A DNA stretch of 22,529 bases from contig JAZSFF010000005.1 in assembly GCA_045532055.1 (NCBI GenBank), forward strand, positions 1 to 22,529, in the 5' to 3' direction. The notes beneath the pieces were generated by a model that did not search any database, was not told the origin of the DNA, and saw nothing but the letters and a program-made list of their open reading frames with translations. Positions within the stretch are counted from its first letter, which is position 1, and each line of letters starts with the position of its first letter. Positions 13,868 through 21,040 of this stretch are shown one piece after another. This DNA is from SIG440 sp045532055. GTDB lineage: Bacteria > Bacillota > Clostridia > Monoglobales > Monoglobaceae. The translations under genes were made by a program, and so were the position numbers.

Positions 13868-15307
13868 TTGAAAAAAGTATTAGCTATTGACTTTGGTGCG
13901 TCAAGCGGGAGAGCGATTTTAGGCTCTTTTGACGGCGAAAAGATTGAACTTACAGAAGTTCATAGATTTTCAAACGACCCAAACTATGAAAATGGGGAAC
14001 TGCGTTGGAATGCAGAGGCCCTGTTTAATGAGATTAAAATTGGCATAAAAAAAGCAAGCGAAATTTCTGATTTTGACAGTATTGCTATTGATACATGGGG
14101 TGTTGACTATGGTATAATCGGCAAAGACGGAAGTTTGGTTGCAAATCCCTATAATTACAGAGACTCAAGAACCGATAATGCTCCTGAGAAAGCGTTTGAA
14201 GTTATTCCTGAAAAAGAACTTTATGACATGACAGGTATTCAGGTAATGAACTTTAATACACTTTTTCAGTTGTTTGTAGAAAAGGATATTGACAAGGCGG
14301 ACAAATTTTTGATGATGCCTGATCTCTTTGGATATATGTTGTGTGGTGAGAAGTACGGTGAAAGTACAATTTGCTCTACAACCCATATGTTTGACCAGAA
14401 ACGATGCGACTGGAATTGGGAAGTGATAGACAGATTTGGCTATCCCAGAAGTATTTTCCCGAACGTTGTTAAAGCTGGCACAATTGTTGGAAAGATGAAG
14501 AAGGAGCTTGCTGATGAACTGGGTGTTGAACCTAAAAATGTAATTGCAATAGGTGCACACGACACAGCAAGTGCGGTGGCAGCTGTTCCGTCAACTGAGA
14601 AAGACTTTATATTTATTTCATGCGGTACATGGTCGTTGTTTGGAACTGTTACTGACGAACCGGTGATTTCTGAAAAATCAAAGAAATATAACATAACTAA
14701 TGAATATGGTTTTGGCGGCAAAACCAGGTTTTTACGCAACATCATAGGTCTTTGGCTTATTCAGGAGGCAAAACGTCAGTTTGTAAAAGATGGCAAGGAT
14801 TACAGCTATGGTGACATGGAAGAATTGGCACTGAAGTCTGAACCATTTAAATATTTCATTGACCCAGATGACCCTGTATTTGTTCCTCCGGGCGGTATGC
14901 TTGACAGAATCTGTGATTACTGTGAAAAAACCGGCCAGGGCAGACCACAGACAGACGGCGAAATTGTGAGATGTATCTACGAGAGTATTGCTCTCAAGTA
15001 TAAAAACTCACTTATGATGATTTCAGACTGTACAGGAAAAGATTATAAAGCAATACATATGGTTGGCGGCGGAACGAAAGATAAGCTACTTTGCCAGATG
15101 ACCGCAAACTCAACCGGTGCAAAGGTTATTGCAGGCCCTATCGAGGCAACAGCTCTTGGTAACATTGCAGTTCAGCTTTATGCCCAAGGTGCGATTGATG
15201 AAATAACACCTGTTATAATGAAGTCAACTGAGATAAAGGAGTATGCACCCACAGATGAAAAACTCTGGGATGAAGCGTATGAAAAATTCTTAAAAGTAAT
15301 TGACTAA
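13868..15307 (+). CDS. FGGY-family carbohydrate kinase (rhamnulokinase/L-fuculokinase type)
   Basis: This kinase phosphorylates a ketose with ATP; L-fuculose is the likely substrate because L-fucose isomerase lies next door, although the sequence resembles rhamnulokinase RhaB. The protein has 479 residues. The N-terminal phosphate loop LAIDFGASSGRAILGSF (5-21) is followed by AIDTWGVDYGII, NYRDSRTD and GAHDTASAVAAVP with the catalytic Asp. The C-terminal domain has SCGTWSLFG and the adenosine motif MVGGGTKDKLLCQMTANSTG. The start is TTG at 13868: AGAGGT lies about 7 bases upstream and the product begins MKKVLAIDFG. An ATG at 13844 would add 8 residues without a good ribosome binding site. It converges on fucI, each gene with its own terminator. 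Confidence 0.88.
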   Translation: MKKVLAIDFGASSGRAILGSFDGEKIELTEVHRFSNDPNYENGELRWNAEALFNEIKIGIKKASEISDFDSIAIDTWGVDYGIIGKDGSLVANPYNYRDSRTDNAPEKAFEVIPEKELYDMTGIQVMNFNTLFQLFVEKDIDKADKFLMMPDLFGYMLCGEKYGESTICSTTHMFDQKRCDWNWEVIDRFGYPRSIFPNVVKAGTIVGKMKKELADELGVEPKNVIAIGAHDTASAVAAVPSTEKDFIFISCGTWSLFGTVTDEPVISEKSKKYNITNEYGFGGKTRFLRNIIGLWLIQEAKRQFVKDGKDYSYGDMEELALKSEPFKYFIDPDDPVFVPPGGMLDRICDYCEKTGQGRPQTDGEIVRCIYESIALKYKNSLMMISDCTGKDYKAIHMVGGGTKDKLLCQMTANSTGAKVIAGPIEATALGNIAVQLYAQGAIDEITPVIMKSTEIKEYAPTDEKLWDEAYEKFLKVID

Positions 15308-15314
15308 ATTATTC

Positions 15315-15346
15315 AAACGTCCTCGCTTGAAAGTGGGGGCGTTTTT
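15315..15346 (+). terminator. Rho-independent terminator of the kinase gene
   Basis: AAACGTCCTCGCTT pairs with AAGTGGGGGCGTTT through 14 pairs including several G-U, followed by TTTTT. Confidence 0.85.
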
Positions 15347-15352
15347 GTATGT

Positions 15353-15386
15353 AAAAAAAGGAGATGTGCATTACACATCTCCTTTT
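15353..15386 (-). terminator. Rho-independent terminator of fucI
   Basis: AAAAGGAGATGTG (15356-15368) pairs with CACATCTCCTTTT (15374-15386), loop of 5 bases. Read on the minus strand it ends in a run of seven T, 19 bases past the fucI stop. Confidence 0.93.
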
Positions 15387-15404
15387 AAAATTCTTATGAA
15401 TAAA

Positions 15405-17243
15405 TTATCTTATATTTTTGTACATAGGACCATATGTCTGGCAAGCACGATAGTCCTGACCTTCTTTGTCCATGCCAAATGCATTCCATGCAGCTGGTCT
15501 GAAGATTTTGTCTTCAGGAACGTTGTGCATACAAACAGGAATTCTGAGCATTGAGCACATTGTTATAAGGTCTGCACCAATATGACCATATGAAATAGCA
15601 CCATGGTTAGCACCCCAGTTCTGCATAACTTCGTATGCTGTTTTGAATGGGCTGCCTTCTTTTCCGTCACATCTTGGAGCGAACCAAGTGCAAGGCCATG
15701 TTGGGTTTGTTCTTTCCATAAGAGTATCAGAAACTTCATCTGGGAGTTTTACTGTCCAGCCTTCAGCAATCTGAAGTACAGGACCAAGTCCCTGAACAAG
15801 GTTAAGTCTGATCATTGTACAAGGCATTTCTGCTCTTGTTGTATAATGGCTTGAGAATCCGCCGCCTCTGAAGTTATCAAAGCCTGCTTCACACCAAACA
15901 GTTGCATCAGTCATCTTCTTGATATCTTTGTCGGTAACTTCCCACCATTTTTTCATAACAGCGTTTCCGCTTTCGTCTGTGCACTCGCCGCACGCATCAA
16001 GACAAGCAGCACCTGAATTAAGAAGGTGAATAATACCATCTGATTCTTTTGCTTTACCTTCAAGTTTGTAGCCTGTAACTCTTTCTGTTGCTTCACCTGA
16101 CCAGTAGGTACGAACATCAGCAAAAATCTGTGCTCTGTGTGTAAGCAATCTCATGAAGAGCATACCGAGACCGTTGAGTATATCGTTTTCTGTTGCAAGG
16201 GTATATGGTTCTCTTGCGCCTTCATAGTCAAAGGTTGAAGAAAGAAGAGCTTCAGGATAGTCACAGTTTGGCCAATGGTCTGTCCATTGTCTCTGTCCCT
16301 GGAAACCGCCTGCAATTGCGTTGTGCCCAACTTTTTCTTCTTCAAATGCGTCAGGAAGATTTTGGTTTCCTGCCATTAAATCTTTGATGATGCAGTACAT
16401 CTTAACAGTGAATTCCCACTGTTTATCTTTTTCTTCGTCTGTAAACTTGATTTTTCTGTCCTCGCCAAGGAACTTAACAGACTCAGGATTGTCATCCCTG
16501 CCCTCTTTACAATGTTCACGGGTCCATTTAAGTGCTTTCTGGTATTCTTCCTCGTTATAAATGCCTTCTTCCATTCGTCTGAGAATTTCAACTTCATCAA
16601 CAGATTCAACTCTCATGCCGAGGTAGCTTTCCATGAAATCCTGGTCCATAATTGAACCAGCTATACCCATACACTGTGAACCAATCTGAAGGTAGGATTT
16701 GCCTCTCATTGTAGCAACTGCAACAGCAGATCTGCCGAAACGGAGAAGTTTTTCTTTTACATCTTCAGGAATATCTGCAACCTGGTCTCTGTCCTGTACT
16801 TCGTGACCGTAGATTCCAAATGCAGGAAGACCTTTCTGTGCATGACCTGCAAGAACTGCTGCGAGGTAAACTGCCCCTGGTCTTTCTGTACCGTTAAAGC
16901 CCCACACACCCTTAATTGTTGTTGGATCCATATCCATTGTTTCGGAGCCGTAGCACCAGCAAGGTGTAACTGAAAGTGTAATAGCTACGCCTTCTTTTTT
17001 GAATTTGTCTGCACAAGCAGCAGCTTCGGGAACCCTTCCGATCGATTTGTCAGCCATAACGACCTTTACAGGTTCGCCGTTTGAGTAGAAAAGGTTTTCC
17101 TCAAAAAGTTTTTTTGCAGCATTAGCCATAGCCATAACCTGATCTTCAAGACTCTCTCTGAGTTGCATAGGTCCGCGTCTGCCGTCAACTATCGGTCTGA
17201 TACCGATTACTGGATAATCTCCAACGTATCTGTTCTTTGCCAT
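15405..17243 (-). CDS. fucI: L-fucose isomerase
   Basis: This manganese-dependent enzyme converts L-fucose to L-fuculose and often accepts D-arabinose. The protein has 612 residues, about 20 more than the E. coli enzyme. It begins with GDYPVIGIRPIVDGRRG (8-24). The active-site region includes GGFQGQRQWTDHWP (312-325), PEALLSS with Glu 331, and ATENDILNG with Asp 354. Later blocks are FADVRTYWSGEATERVTG, FRGGGFSSHY (458-467), GLGPVLQIAEGW and the metal-site His in GANHG/GHIGAD (about 545-558). The C terminus GMDKEGQDYRACQTYGPMYK is typical. ATG at 17243 follows AGGAGG by 9 bases. It is transcribed alone, divergent from an AraC-type regulator and convergent with the FGGY kinase, giving a split fucose-use locus. 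Confidence 0.97.
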   Translation of the reverse strand: MAKNRYVGDYPVIGIRPIVDGRRGPMQLRESLEDQVMAMANAAKKLFEENLFYSNGEPVKVVMADKSIGRVPEAAACADKFKKEGVAITLSVTPCWCYGSETMDMDPTTIKGVWGFNGTERPGAVYLAAVLAGHAQKGLPAFGIYGHEVQDRDQVADIPEDVKEKLLRFGRSAVAVATMRGKSYLQIGSQCMGIAGSIMDQDFMESYLGMRVESVDEVEILRRMEEGIYNEEEYQKALKWTREHCKEGRDDNPESVKFLGEDRKIKFTDEEKDKQWEFTVKMYCIIKDLMAGNQNLPDAFEEEKVGHNAIAGGFQGQRQWTDHWPNCDYPEALLSSTFDYEGAREPYTLATENDILNGLGMLFMRLLTHRAQIFADVRTYWSGEATERVTGYKLEGKAKESDGIIHLLNSGAACLDACGECTDESGNAVMKKWWEVTDKDIKKMTDATVWCEAGFDNFRGGGFSSHYTTRAEMPCTMIRLNLVQGLGPVLQIAEGWTVKLPDEVSDTLMERTNPTWPCTWFAPRCDGKEGSPFKTAYEVMQNWGANHGAISYGHIGADLITMCSMLRIPVCMHNVPEDKIFRPAAWNAFGMDKEGQDYRACQTYGPMYKNIR

Positions 17244-17302
17244 AATAATTTTCCTCCTTGTTTATGTAAAATTTATTATATACCCTAAAAATAGTTATAT
17301 AT

Positions 17303-17330
17303 ATTATAATTATATACTTGCACAAAACAA
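17303..17330 (-). promoter_or_regulatory. candidate fucI promoter
   Basis: On the minus strand TTGTTT (17330-17325), 16 bases, then TATAAT (17308-17303). The -35 falls between the two arms of the inverted repeat at 17320-17341. The surroundings are very AT-rich, so other -10 registers are possible. Confidence 0.5.
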
Positions 17331-17347
17331 ATTACTTGTGCTATAAT
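17318..17347 (+). promoter_or_regulatory. candidate promoter of the AraC-family regulator gene
   Basis: TTGCAC (17318-17323), 18 bases, then TATAAT (17342-17347) with an extended TGc. The inverted repeat lies across this promoter core. Confidence 0.55.
17320..17341. promoter_or_regulatory. inverted repeat, candidate operator shared by fucI and the regulator gene
   Basis: GCACAA (17320-17325) and TTGTGC (17336-17341) form a perfect 6-bp inverted repeat with a 10-base centre. It covers the spacer of the rightward promoter and the -35 of the leftward fucI promoter, so one bound protein could affect both. Confidence 0.5.
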
Positions 17348-17386
17348 AGAAAAAAGTATAACTATATTCAGCTTTTGAGGTGGAGT

Positions 17387-18229
17387 ATGATTTATAATGA
17401 ATTAAAGCAAAGAGGAACGGTGGATTTTCCCATAGAATACCATTGTATTGACAAAAATCATACCAGATACGATATGTCTGCGCATTGGCATAACGAGATT
17501 GAAATTATAAGGATTTTAGAGGGTAGCATGAAGGTGCGTCTTAACAATCAGGAGTACTTTGCAAAAAAGGGAGATGTTATCTTTGTGAACCCTGAAACAA
17601 TCCATGGGGCGCAACCGGATAATTGTGTATACGAATGTATAGTATTCAGTATAGATTTTTTGAACGTGGATACGTACAGCTGTCGGTTTTTTGTCGAGAG
17701 TATAGTAAACCGTGAATATATGATAAGGGAATATAATTCAACAAGTGATGCGGAATTCAATGATGCGGTGGACGTGGTTTTTGAATCAATGAAACACAAG
17801 ACTTCGGGATATAAATTTTTGGTAATAGGTGCTCTTTACAGGATGCTGGGGGTTATTGTTGATAAGCATTTTTACAGCCCTGTCAATGGAAATGCTGCCA
17901 TTTCGGATGAGAAAAATATTCCAAAGCTGAGAAAAGTTCTCACGTTTTTGAGAGGCAACTATGATAAACAGATTTCTCTTGAAGACATGGCAAAGGCAGC
18001 AGGAATGTCACCAAAATATTTTTGCTATTTTTTTAAAGAACGGACAGGAAAGACGCCGGTTGAATATCTTAATGGCTATAGGATTGAAAAGGCCTCGCAA
18101 AAGCTTTTAAACACAGATTTAAATGTTACAGAAATAGCTTTTTCCTGTGGATTTAATGATTTAAGTTATTTTATAAAAACATTCAAAAGTTTCAAGCATA
18201 TTTCACCTGCAAAATTCAGAAAGGGATAA
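17387..18229 (+). CDS. AraC-family transcriptional regulator, probable fucose regulator
   Basis: This is a DNA-binding regulator with an N-terminal sugar-sensing cupin and a C-terminal AraC helix-turn-helix pair. The protein has 280 residues. The cupin is seen in HWHNEIEIIRILEGSMKVRL and KKGDVIFVNPETIHG (about 33-79). The DNA-binding domain (about 180-278) has ISLEDMAKAAGMSPKYFCYFFKE and VTEIAFSCGFNDLSYFIKTFK. ATG at 17387 follows GAGGTGGAG closely; no good site supports a longer start. The divergent placement next to fucI, with a shared promoter region, suggests that it controls fucI and perhaps itself and the kinase gene. The inducer (L-fucose, L-fuculose or a phosphate) is not known. Confidence 0.9.
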   Translation: MIYNELKQRGTVDFPIEYHCIDKNHTRYDMSAHWHNEIEIIRILEGSMKVRLNNQEYFAKKGDVIFVNPETIHGAQPDNCVYECIVFSIDFLNVDTYSCRFFVESIVNREYMIREYNSTSDAEFNDAVDVVFESMKHKTSGYKFLVIGALYRMLGVIVDKHFYSPVNGNAAISDEKNIPKLRKVLTFLRGNYDKQISLEDMAKAAGMSPKYFCYFFKERTGKTPVEYLNGYRIEKASQKLLNTDLNVTEIAFSCGFNDLSYFIKTFKSFKHISPAKFRKG

Positions 18230-18257
18230 AAAAGGCAACCATCAGGTTGCCTTTTTT
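18228..18257. terminator. bidirectional terminator between the AraC gene and mgtC
   Basis: AAAAAAGGCAACC (18228-18240) pairs with GGTTGCCTTTTTT (18245-18257), loop ATCA. It has a T run on either strand, and overlaps the stop codons of both convergent genes by two bases. Confidence 0.93.
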
Positions 18258-18972
18258 ACATTTTAACAGATATTATGCTGTCGTTTTTATAAAATTGTTC
18301 AGTAAGTTCAAGTTTGTCAAATGGATGGATAAAGCTTGCGTTTATGTATATGTCAAACAAAATGCCATCTCTTGATGAAATTTCAATGTCATTGGTTTGA
18401 ATATTCTTGTCATCAAGAATTTCACGTATGTAGGGAATAGCAACATATTTATTATTGACGGTAAAGAAAAATTCAATATCAGAAAGATGAGTGAAAAACT
18501 TGAAGTTTTTATGGAACAAAATTTGTACCACAACTATTATAAGTGTAGCAGAAATGCTGATAAAGTACATGCCTGCACCGATTGCCATACCTATTCCTGC
18601 CGTTGCCCAGATGCCTGCCGCGGTGGTAAGACCGGTTATGACCTTTTTCTGGACAAAAATCATACCTGCACCAAGAAAGCCGATTCCGGGCACAATCTGT
18701 GCGGCGATTCTGAATGGGTCAAGATTGATGTTTGCACCGGTTCCGTGATAGTGCCTGATAAAATCACTGATACCGTATTGTGAAAGAATCATAAGGAGAC
18801 ATGCGGCAATAGAAACAATAGAGTGGGTTTTTGTTCCTGCTCCTTTTCCTCGGTTTTTGCGTTCGTGACCAATGATGGCGCCGCATAAAAGAGCAATAAA
18901 GAGTCTAAGCAGAAGTTCAAGCTGAAACAGAAAATCAGCACTGGTGAAATAATTTGTTATAGCGTTTATCAC
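18256..18972 (-). CDS. MgtC/SapB-family membrane protein
   Basis: This is an inner-membrane protein of the MgtC family, linked in other bacteria to magnesium-limited growth and to modulation of ATP synthase; its role here is unknown. The protein has 238 residues. The N-terminal domain has about four to five membrane segments. It includes the family blocks LLRLFIALLCGAIIGHERK, GTKTHSIVSIAACLLMI and QIVPGIGFLGAGMIFV. A soluble C-terminal domain (about 165-238) has an ACT-like strand pattern. The start is GTG at 18972 with GGAGGT 6 bases upstream; an overlapping ATG at 18974 is followed at once by a stop. It has a perfect consensus promoter and stands alone. Confidence 0.92.
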   Translation of the reverse strand: MINAITNYFTSADFLFQLELLLRLFIALLCGAIIGHERKNRGKGAGTKTHSIVSIAACLLMILSQYGISDFIRHYHGTGANINLDPFRIAAQIVPGIGFLGAGMIFVQKKVITGLTTAAGIWATAGIGMAIGAGMYFISISATLIIVVVQILFHKNFKFFTHLSDIEFFFTVNNKYVAIPYIREILDDKNIQTNDIEISSRDGILFDIYINASFIHPFDKLELTEQFYKNDSIISVKM

Positions 18973-19012
18973 ATCAATACCTCCAATCTGTGATTTTTAG
19001 AAATATCTGTAT

Positions 19013-19041
19013 ATTATAATACAATGGGTTGCTCTTGTCAA
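19013..19041 (-). promoter_or_regulatory. consensus sigma-A promoter of mgtC
   Basis: On the minus strand TTGACA (19041-19036), 17 bases, TATAAT (19018-19013). The -35 overlaps the -35 of a possible rightward promoter. Confidence 0.85.
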
Positions 19042-19063
19042 GATAAAGTTTATTAAATATAAC
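19035..19063 (+). promoter_or_regulatory. possible promoter of the XRE gene
   Basis: TTGTCA (19035-19040), 17 bases, TATAAC (19058-19063). This leaves a leader of about 135 bases. That leader contains the inverted repeat ATGTAC (19129-19134) / GTACAT (19150-19155). Confidence 0.5.
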
Positions 19064-19166
19064 ATAATATATGTTCGCGGATATTAAAAAATGAAAAGTT
19101 TCTGAACACTATTAACCAATATATCTTTATGTACAAAAACGGAAGTCCAGTACATGGTAAAATTTT

Positions 19167-19193
19167 CCTCTATACACTAAAATAGGATAGAGG
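19167..19193 (+). promoter_or_regulatory. hairpin that could mask the XRE ribosome binding site
   Basis: CCTCTAT (19167-19173) is the exact complement of ATAGAGG (19187-19193), whose last bases are part of the ribosome binding site AGGAGGT (19191-19197). Folding would hide part of the site. Confidence 0.45.
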
Positions 19194-19203
19194 AGGTATG
19201 TAA

Positions 19204-19434
19204 ATGTACAACATTGAAGGTTTGGGTCACCTTATAAGACGGCGTAGAGAGGAAAAAAGGCTGAGCAGAGAAAAACTGGCGGAACTCTGTGATATAAGTG
19301 ACAAGTGCATCAGCAATATAGAGTTCGGATTGGCTGACCCAAAGGCAACCACATTATTGCCGATATGTAATGAACTGGATATTGATATTGGCGACCTCGT
19401 AGAATTTTGTGTAGGAGGGGAGGAGTGCGAGTGA
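19204..19434 (+). CDS. XRE-family helix-turn-helix protein
   Basis: This is a small DNA-binding regulator consisting of one Cro/C1-type domain. The protein has 76 residues. The domain spans nearly all of it: LGHLIRRRREEKRLSREKLA is helices 1-2, ELCDISDKCISNIEFG (28-43) is the recognition region, and TLLPICNELDIDIGDLVEF is helices 4-5. There is no other domain. AGGAGGT at 19191-19197 is 6 bases from the ATG; an ATG at 19198 is followed directly by a stop. It overlaps the next gene by four bases and shares its terminator, so the two form an operon. Its target is unknown; self-control through the inverted repeat in its leader is possible. Confidence 0.88.
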   Translation: MYNIEGLGHLIRRRREEKRLSREKLAELCDISDKCISNIEFGLADPKATTLLPICNELDIDIGDLVEFCVGGEECE

Positions 19435-19643
19435 ACGGCAAATACATATGCAGAAAACAAATTTTGCATCACAAAGATATGGGTTTATATAAGACCTATG
19501 GCGTTTTTTGGGATGATAAAAACTTTGTTGATGATGTCAGTTGTGACAGGGAGATGGCGGAACGCATTGCAGAGATACTTAATCTATACTGTGTTGATAC
19601 TGTGCATATGCGTGATATAATTGAAGATTTGATAATAGAATAA
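19431..19643 (+). CDS. small conserved-type protein, function unknown (possibly DUF6514-like)
   Basis: I do not recognise a defined function. The protein has 70 residues, is acidic toward its end and has no membrane segment. It starts MNGKYICRKQI, has a central GLYKTYGVFWDD strand region, then DREMAERIAEILNLYCVDTVHMRDIIEDLIIE, which is mostly helical. The pattern of a short beta part, then an AERIAEILN helix, then HMRDIIEDLI at the end recalls small clostridial proteins of the DUF6514 type, from memory only. GTG at 19431 overlaps the XRE stop as GTGA, with AGGAG 5 bases upstream, so its translation is probably coupled to the XRE gene. Confidence 0.75.
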   Translation: MNGKYICRKQILHHKDMGLYKTYGVFWDDKNFVDDVSCDREMAERIAEILNLYCVDTVHMRDIIEDLIIE

Positions 19644-19671
19644 AAAAGACACCCTAATGAGTGTCTTTTTT
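19642..19671. terminator. bidirectional terminator between the XRE operon and the tRNA genes
   Basis: AAAAAAGACAC (19642-19652) pairs with GTGTCTTTTTT (19661-19671). The T runs on both strands suit the XRE pair on + and the tRNA pair on -; the second gene's stop codon overlaps it. Confidence 0.9.
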
Positions 19672-19674
19672 CAA

Positions 19675-19750
<76 letters not shown>

Positions 19751-19753
19751 ATG

Positions 19754-19830
19754 TGGCGATCCGGATGGGGCTCGAACCCACGACCTCCAGCGTGACAGGC
19801 TGGCATTCTAACCAACTGAACTACCGGACC
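19754..19830 (-). tRNA. tRNA-Asp (anticodon GUC)
   Basis: The minus strand gives a 77-base cloverleaf. The acceptor arms are GGTCCGG and CCGGATC, with discriminator G and encoded CCA. The anticodon stem is CCAGC/GCTGG with loop CTGTCAC, and the T loop is TTCGAGC. It lies only 3 bases upstream of tRNA-Thr, so both are processed from one transcript. Confidence 0.96.
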
Positions 19831-19849
19831 AAATAAAACCACTTGAAAT

Positions 19850-19878
19850 AGGATAACACAAAGGAATGAAAAAGTCAA
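19850..19878 (-). promoter_or_regulatory. promoter of the tRNA-Asp/tRNA-Thr unit
   Basis: On the minus strand TTGACT (19878-19873), 17 bases, TATCCT (19855-19850), ending 20 bases before tRNA-Asp. Confidence 0.65.
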
Positions 19879-19922
19879 TACAAAATAAAAATATTTCTCA
19901 TGAGAAAATTTGTTATATCTAT

Positions 19923-19950
19923 TTGCAATTGTGGTAAAATGTGTTATACT
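19923..19950 (+). promoter_or_regulatory. candidate promoter of hprK
   Basis: TTGCAA (19923-19928), 16 bases, then TATACT (19945-19950); an overlapping TATAAT at 19950-19955 is an alternative -10. The gap between the tRNAs and hprK also holds a 14-bp palindrome, TTTCTCATGAGAAA, at 19894-19907. Confidence 0.5.
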
Positions 19951-20012
19951 ATAATTGAGAAATTGTGCAGATGTTGTTTCTGCGTTAAAATGCATTAACA
20001 GAGGTGGATAAA

Positions 20013-20942
20013 ATGCCGGAATTTACAGTTAAATTAAGTAAAATAATTAAAGAATTCAAACTAGAGGAAGTTTATGTTCCTAATGAAAACACTCTGATTG
20101 GAACAACAGAGGTAAATCGTCCCGGACTCCAGATTGCGGGATTTTTTGACTATTTTGACTCCAGAAGAATACAGGTGTTGGGAATGGTTGAAAATACCTA
20201 TCTTGCTGGCATGACATCAGAGGAGAGATATAAAAGTATCGATAACTTTTTCAGCAGAAAAATTCCGGTTGCCATTGTCACCAGAGAGATGGAGATTTTC
20301 CCGGAGATGATGGAAATTGCAAAGAAATATGGGATAAACATTTTAAGAACAGCATTGGGAACATCAAGTTTTATGAGTGCCCTTATTGCTTTTCTTAATG
20401 TAGAACTTGCCCCCAGAATTACAAGACATGGCGTCTTAGTTGAGGTGTATGGTGAGGGTGTACTTATATTAGGCGAAAGCGGAGTAGGAAAGAGTGAGGC
20501 TGCTGTTGAACTTATGAAGAGGGGTCATCGTCTGGTGGCAGATGATGCTGTTGAAATAAGACGTGTATCTTCAAAGGCTTTGGTTGGCAGTTCACCAGAA
20601 ATAATTCGTCACTTCATCGAGATGCGTGGCATAGGTATTATTGATGTAAAGAAGATATTTGGTATGGGTGCTGACAAGGATACCGAAAAGATTGATTTGG
20701 TAATTCAACTTGAAGTATGGCAAAAGGGCAAACAGTATGACCGCCTGGGCTTGGTTGACAACTATACCGAAATATTGGGTATCAATGTGCCATCACTGAC
20801 CATTCCTATCCGCCCAGGACGAAATCTGGCGGTTATTTTTGAGATTGCGGCAATGAACAACAGACAGCGTCGAATGGGTTATAATGCTGCAGAAGAACTT
20901 AACAACAGACTTATGGAACATATTGGTGATGAAGAGGATTAA
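20013..20942 (+). CDS. hprK: HPr kinase/phosphorylase
   Basis: HprK phosphorylates HPr of the sugar phosphotransferase system on Ser46 and removes that phosphate again, setting carbon catabolite control in Firmicutes. The protein has 309 residues, the usual length. The N-terminal domain spans about 1-130. The catalytic domain has RHGVLVEVYGEGVLI (His 139), the P-loop GESGVGKS (154-161), VADDAVEI (Asp 177-178) and the family signature EMRGIGIIDVKKIFG (203-217). The C terminus has the PIRPGRN loop. ATG at 20013 is 5 bases after GAGGTGG; the in-frame GTG at 20004 lies inside that site. It leads a same-strand run with murB and whiA. Confidence 0.97.
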   Translation: MPEFTVKLSKIIKEFKLEEVYVPNENTLIGTTEVNRPGLQIAGFFDYFDSRRIQVLGMVENTYLAGMTSEERYKSIDNFFSRKIPVAIVTREMEIFPEMMEIAKKYGINILRTALGTSSFMSALIAFLNVELAPRITRHGVLVEVYGEGVLILGESGVGKSEAAVELMKRGHRLVADDAVEIRRVSSKALVGSSPEIIRHFIEMRGIGIIDVKKIFGMGADKDTEKIDLVIQLEVWQKGKQYDRLGLVDNYTEILGINVPSLTIPIRPGRNLAVIFEIAAMNNRQRRMGYNAAEELNNRLMEHIGDEED

Positions 20943-21040
20943 TAATGGAAAGTTCCATGAATTCAAAGATTATGATTTTCATAAAATGTATAGGAAAATA
21001 ATCGGTTGTGGCGGAGTTCTATTCCACGGAAAGGATTGTT

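Noticed and set aside
16193..16609. Overlapping short open frames on both strands inside fucI
   Set aside because: They are frame shadows of the fucI gene without start signals or family motifs.
18397..18783. Open frame of 128 codons on + across mgtC
   Set aside because: It is antisense to a clear MgtC-family gene and has no ribosome binding site.
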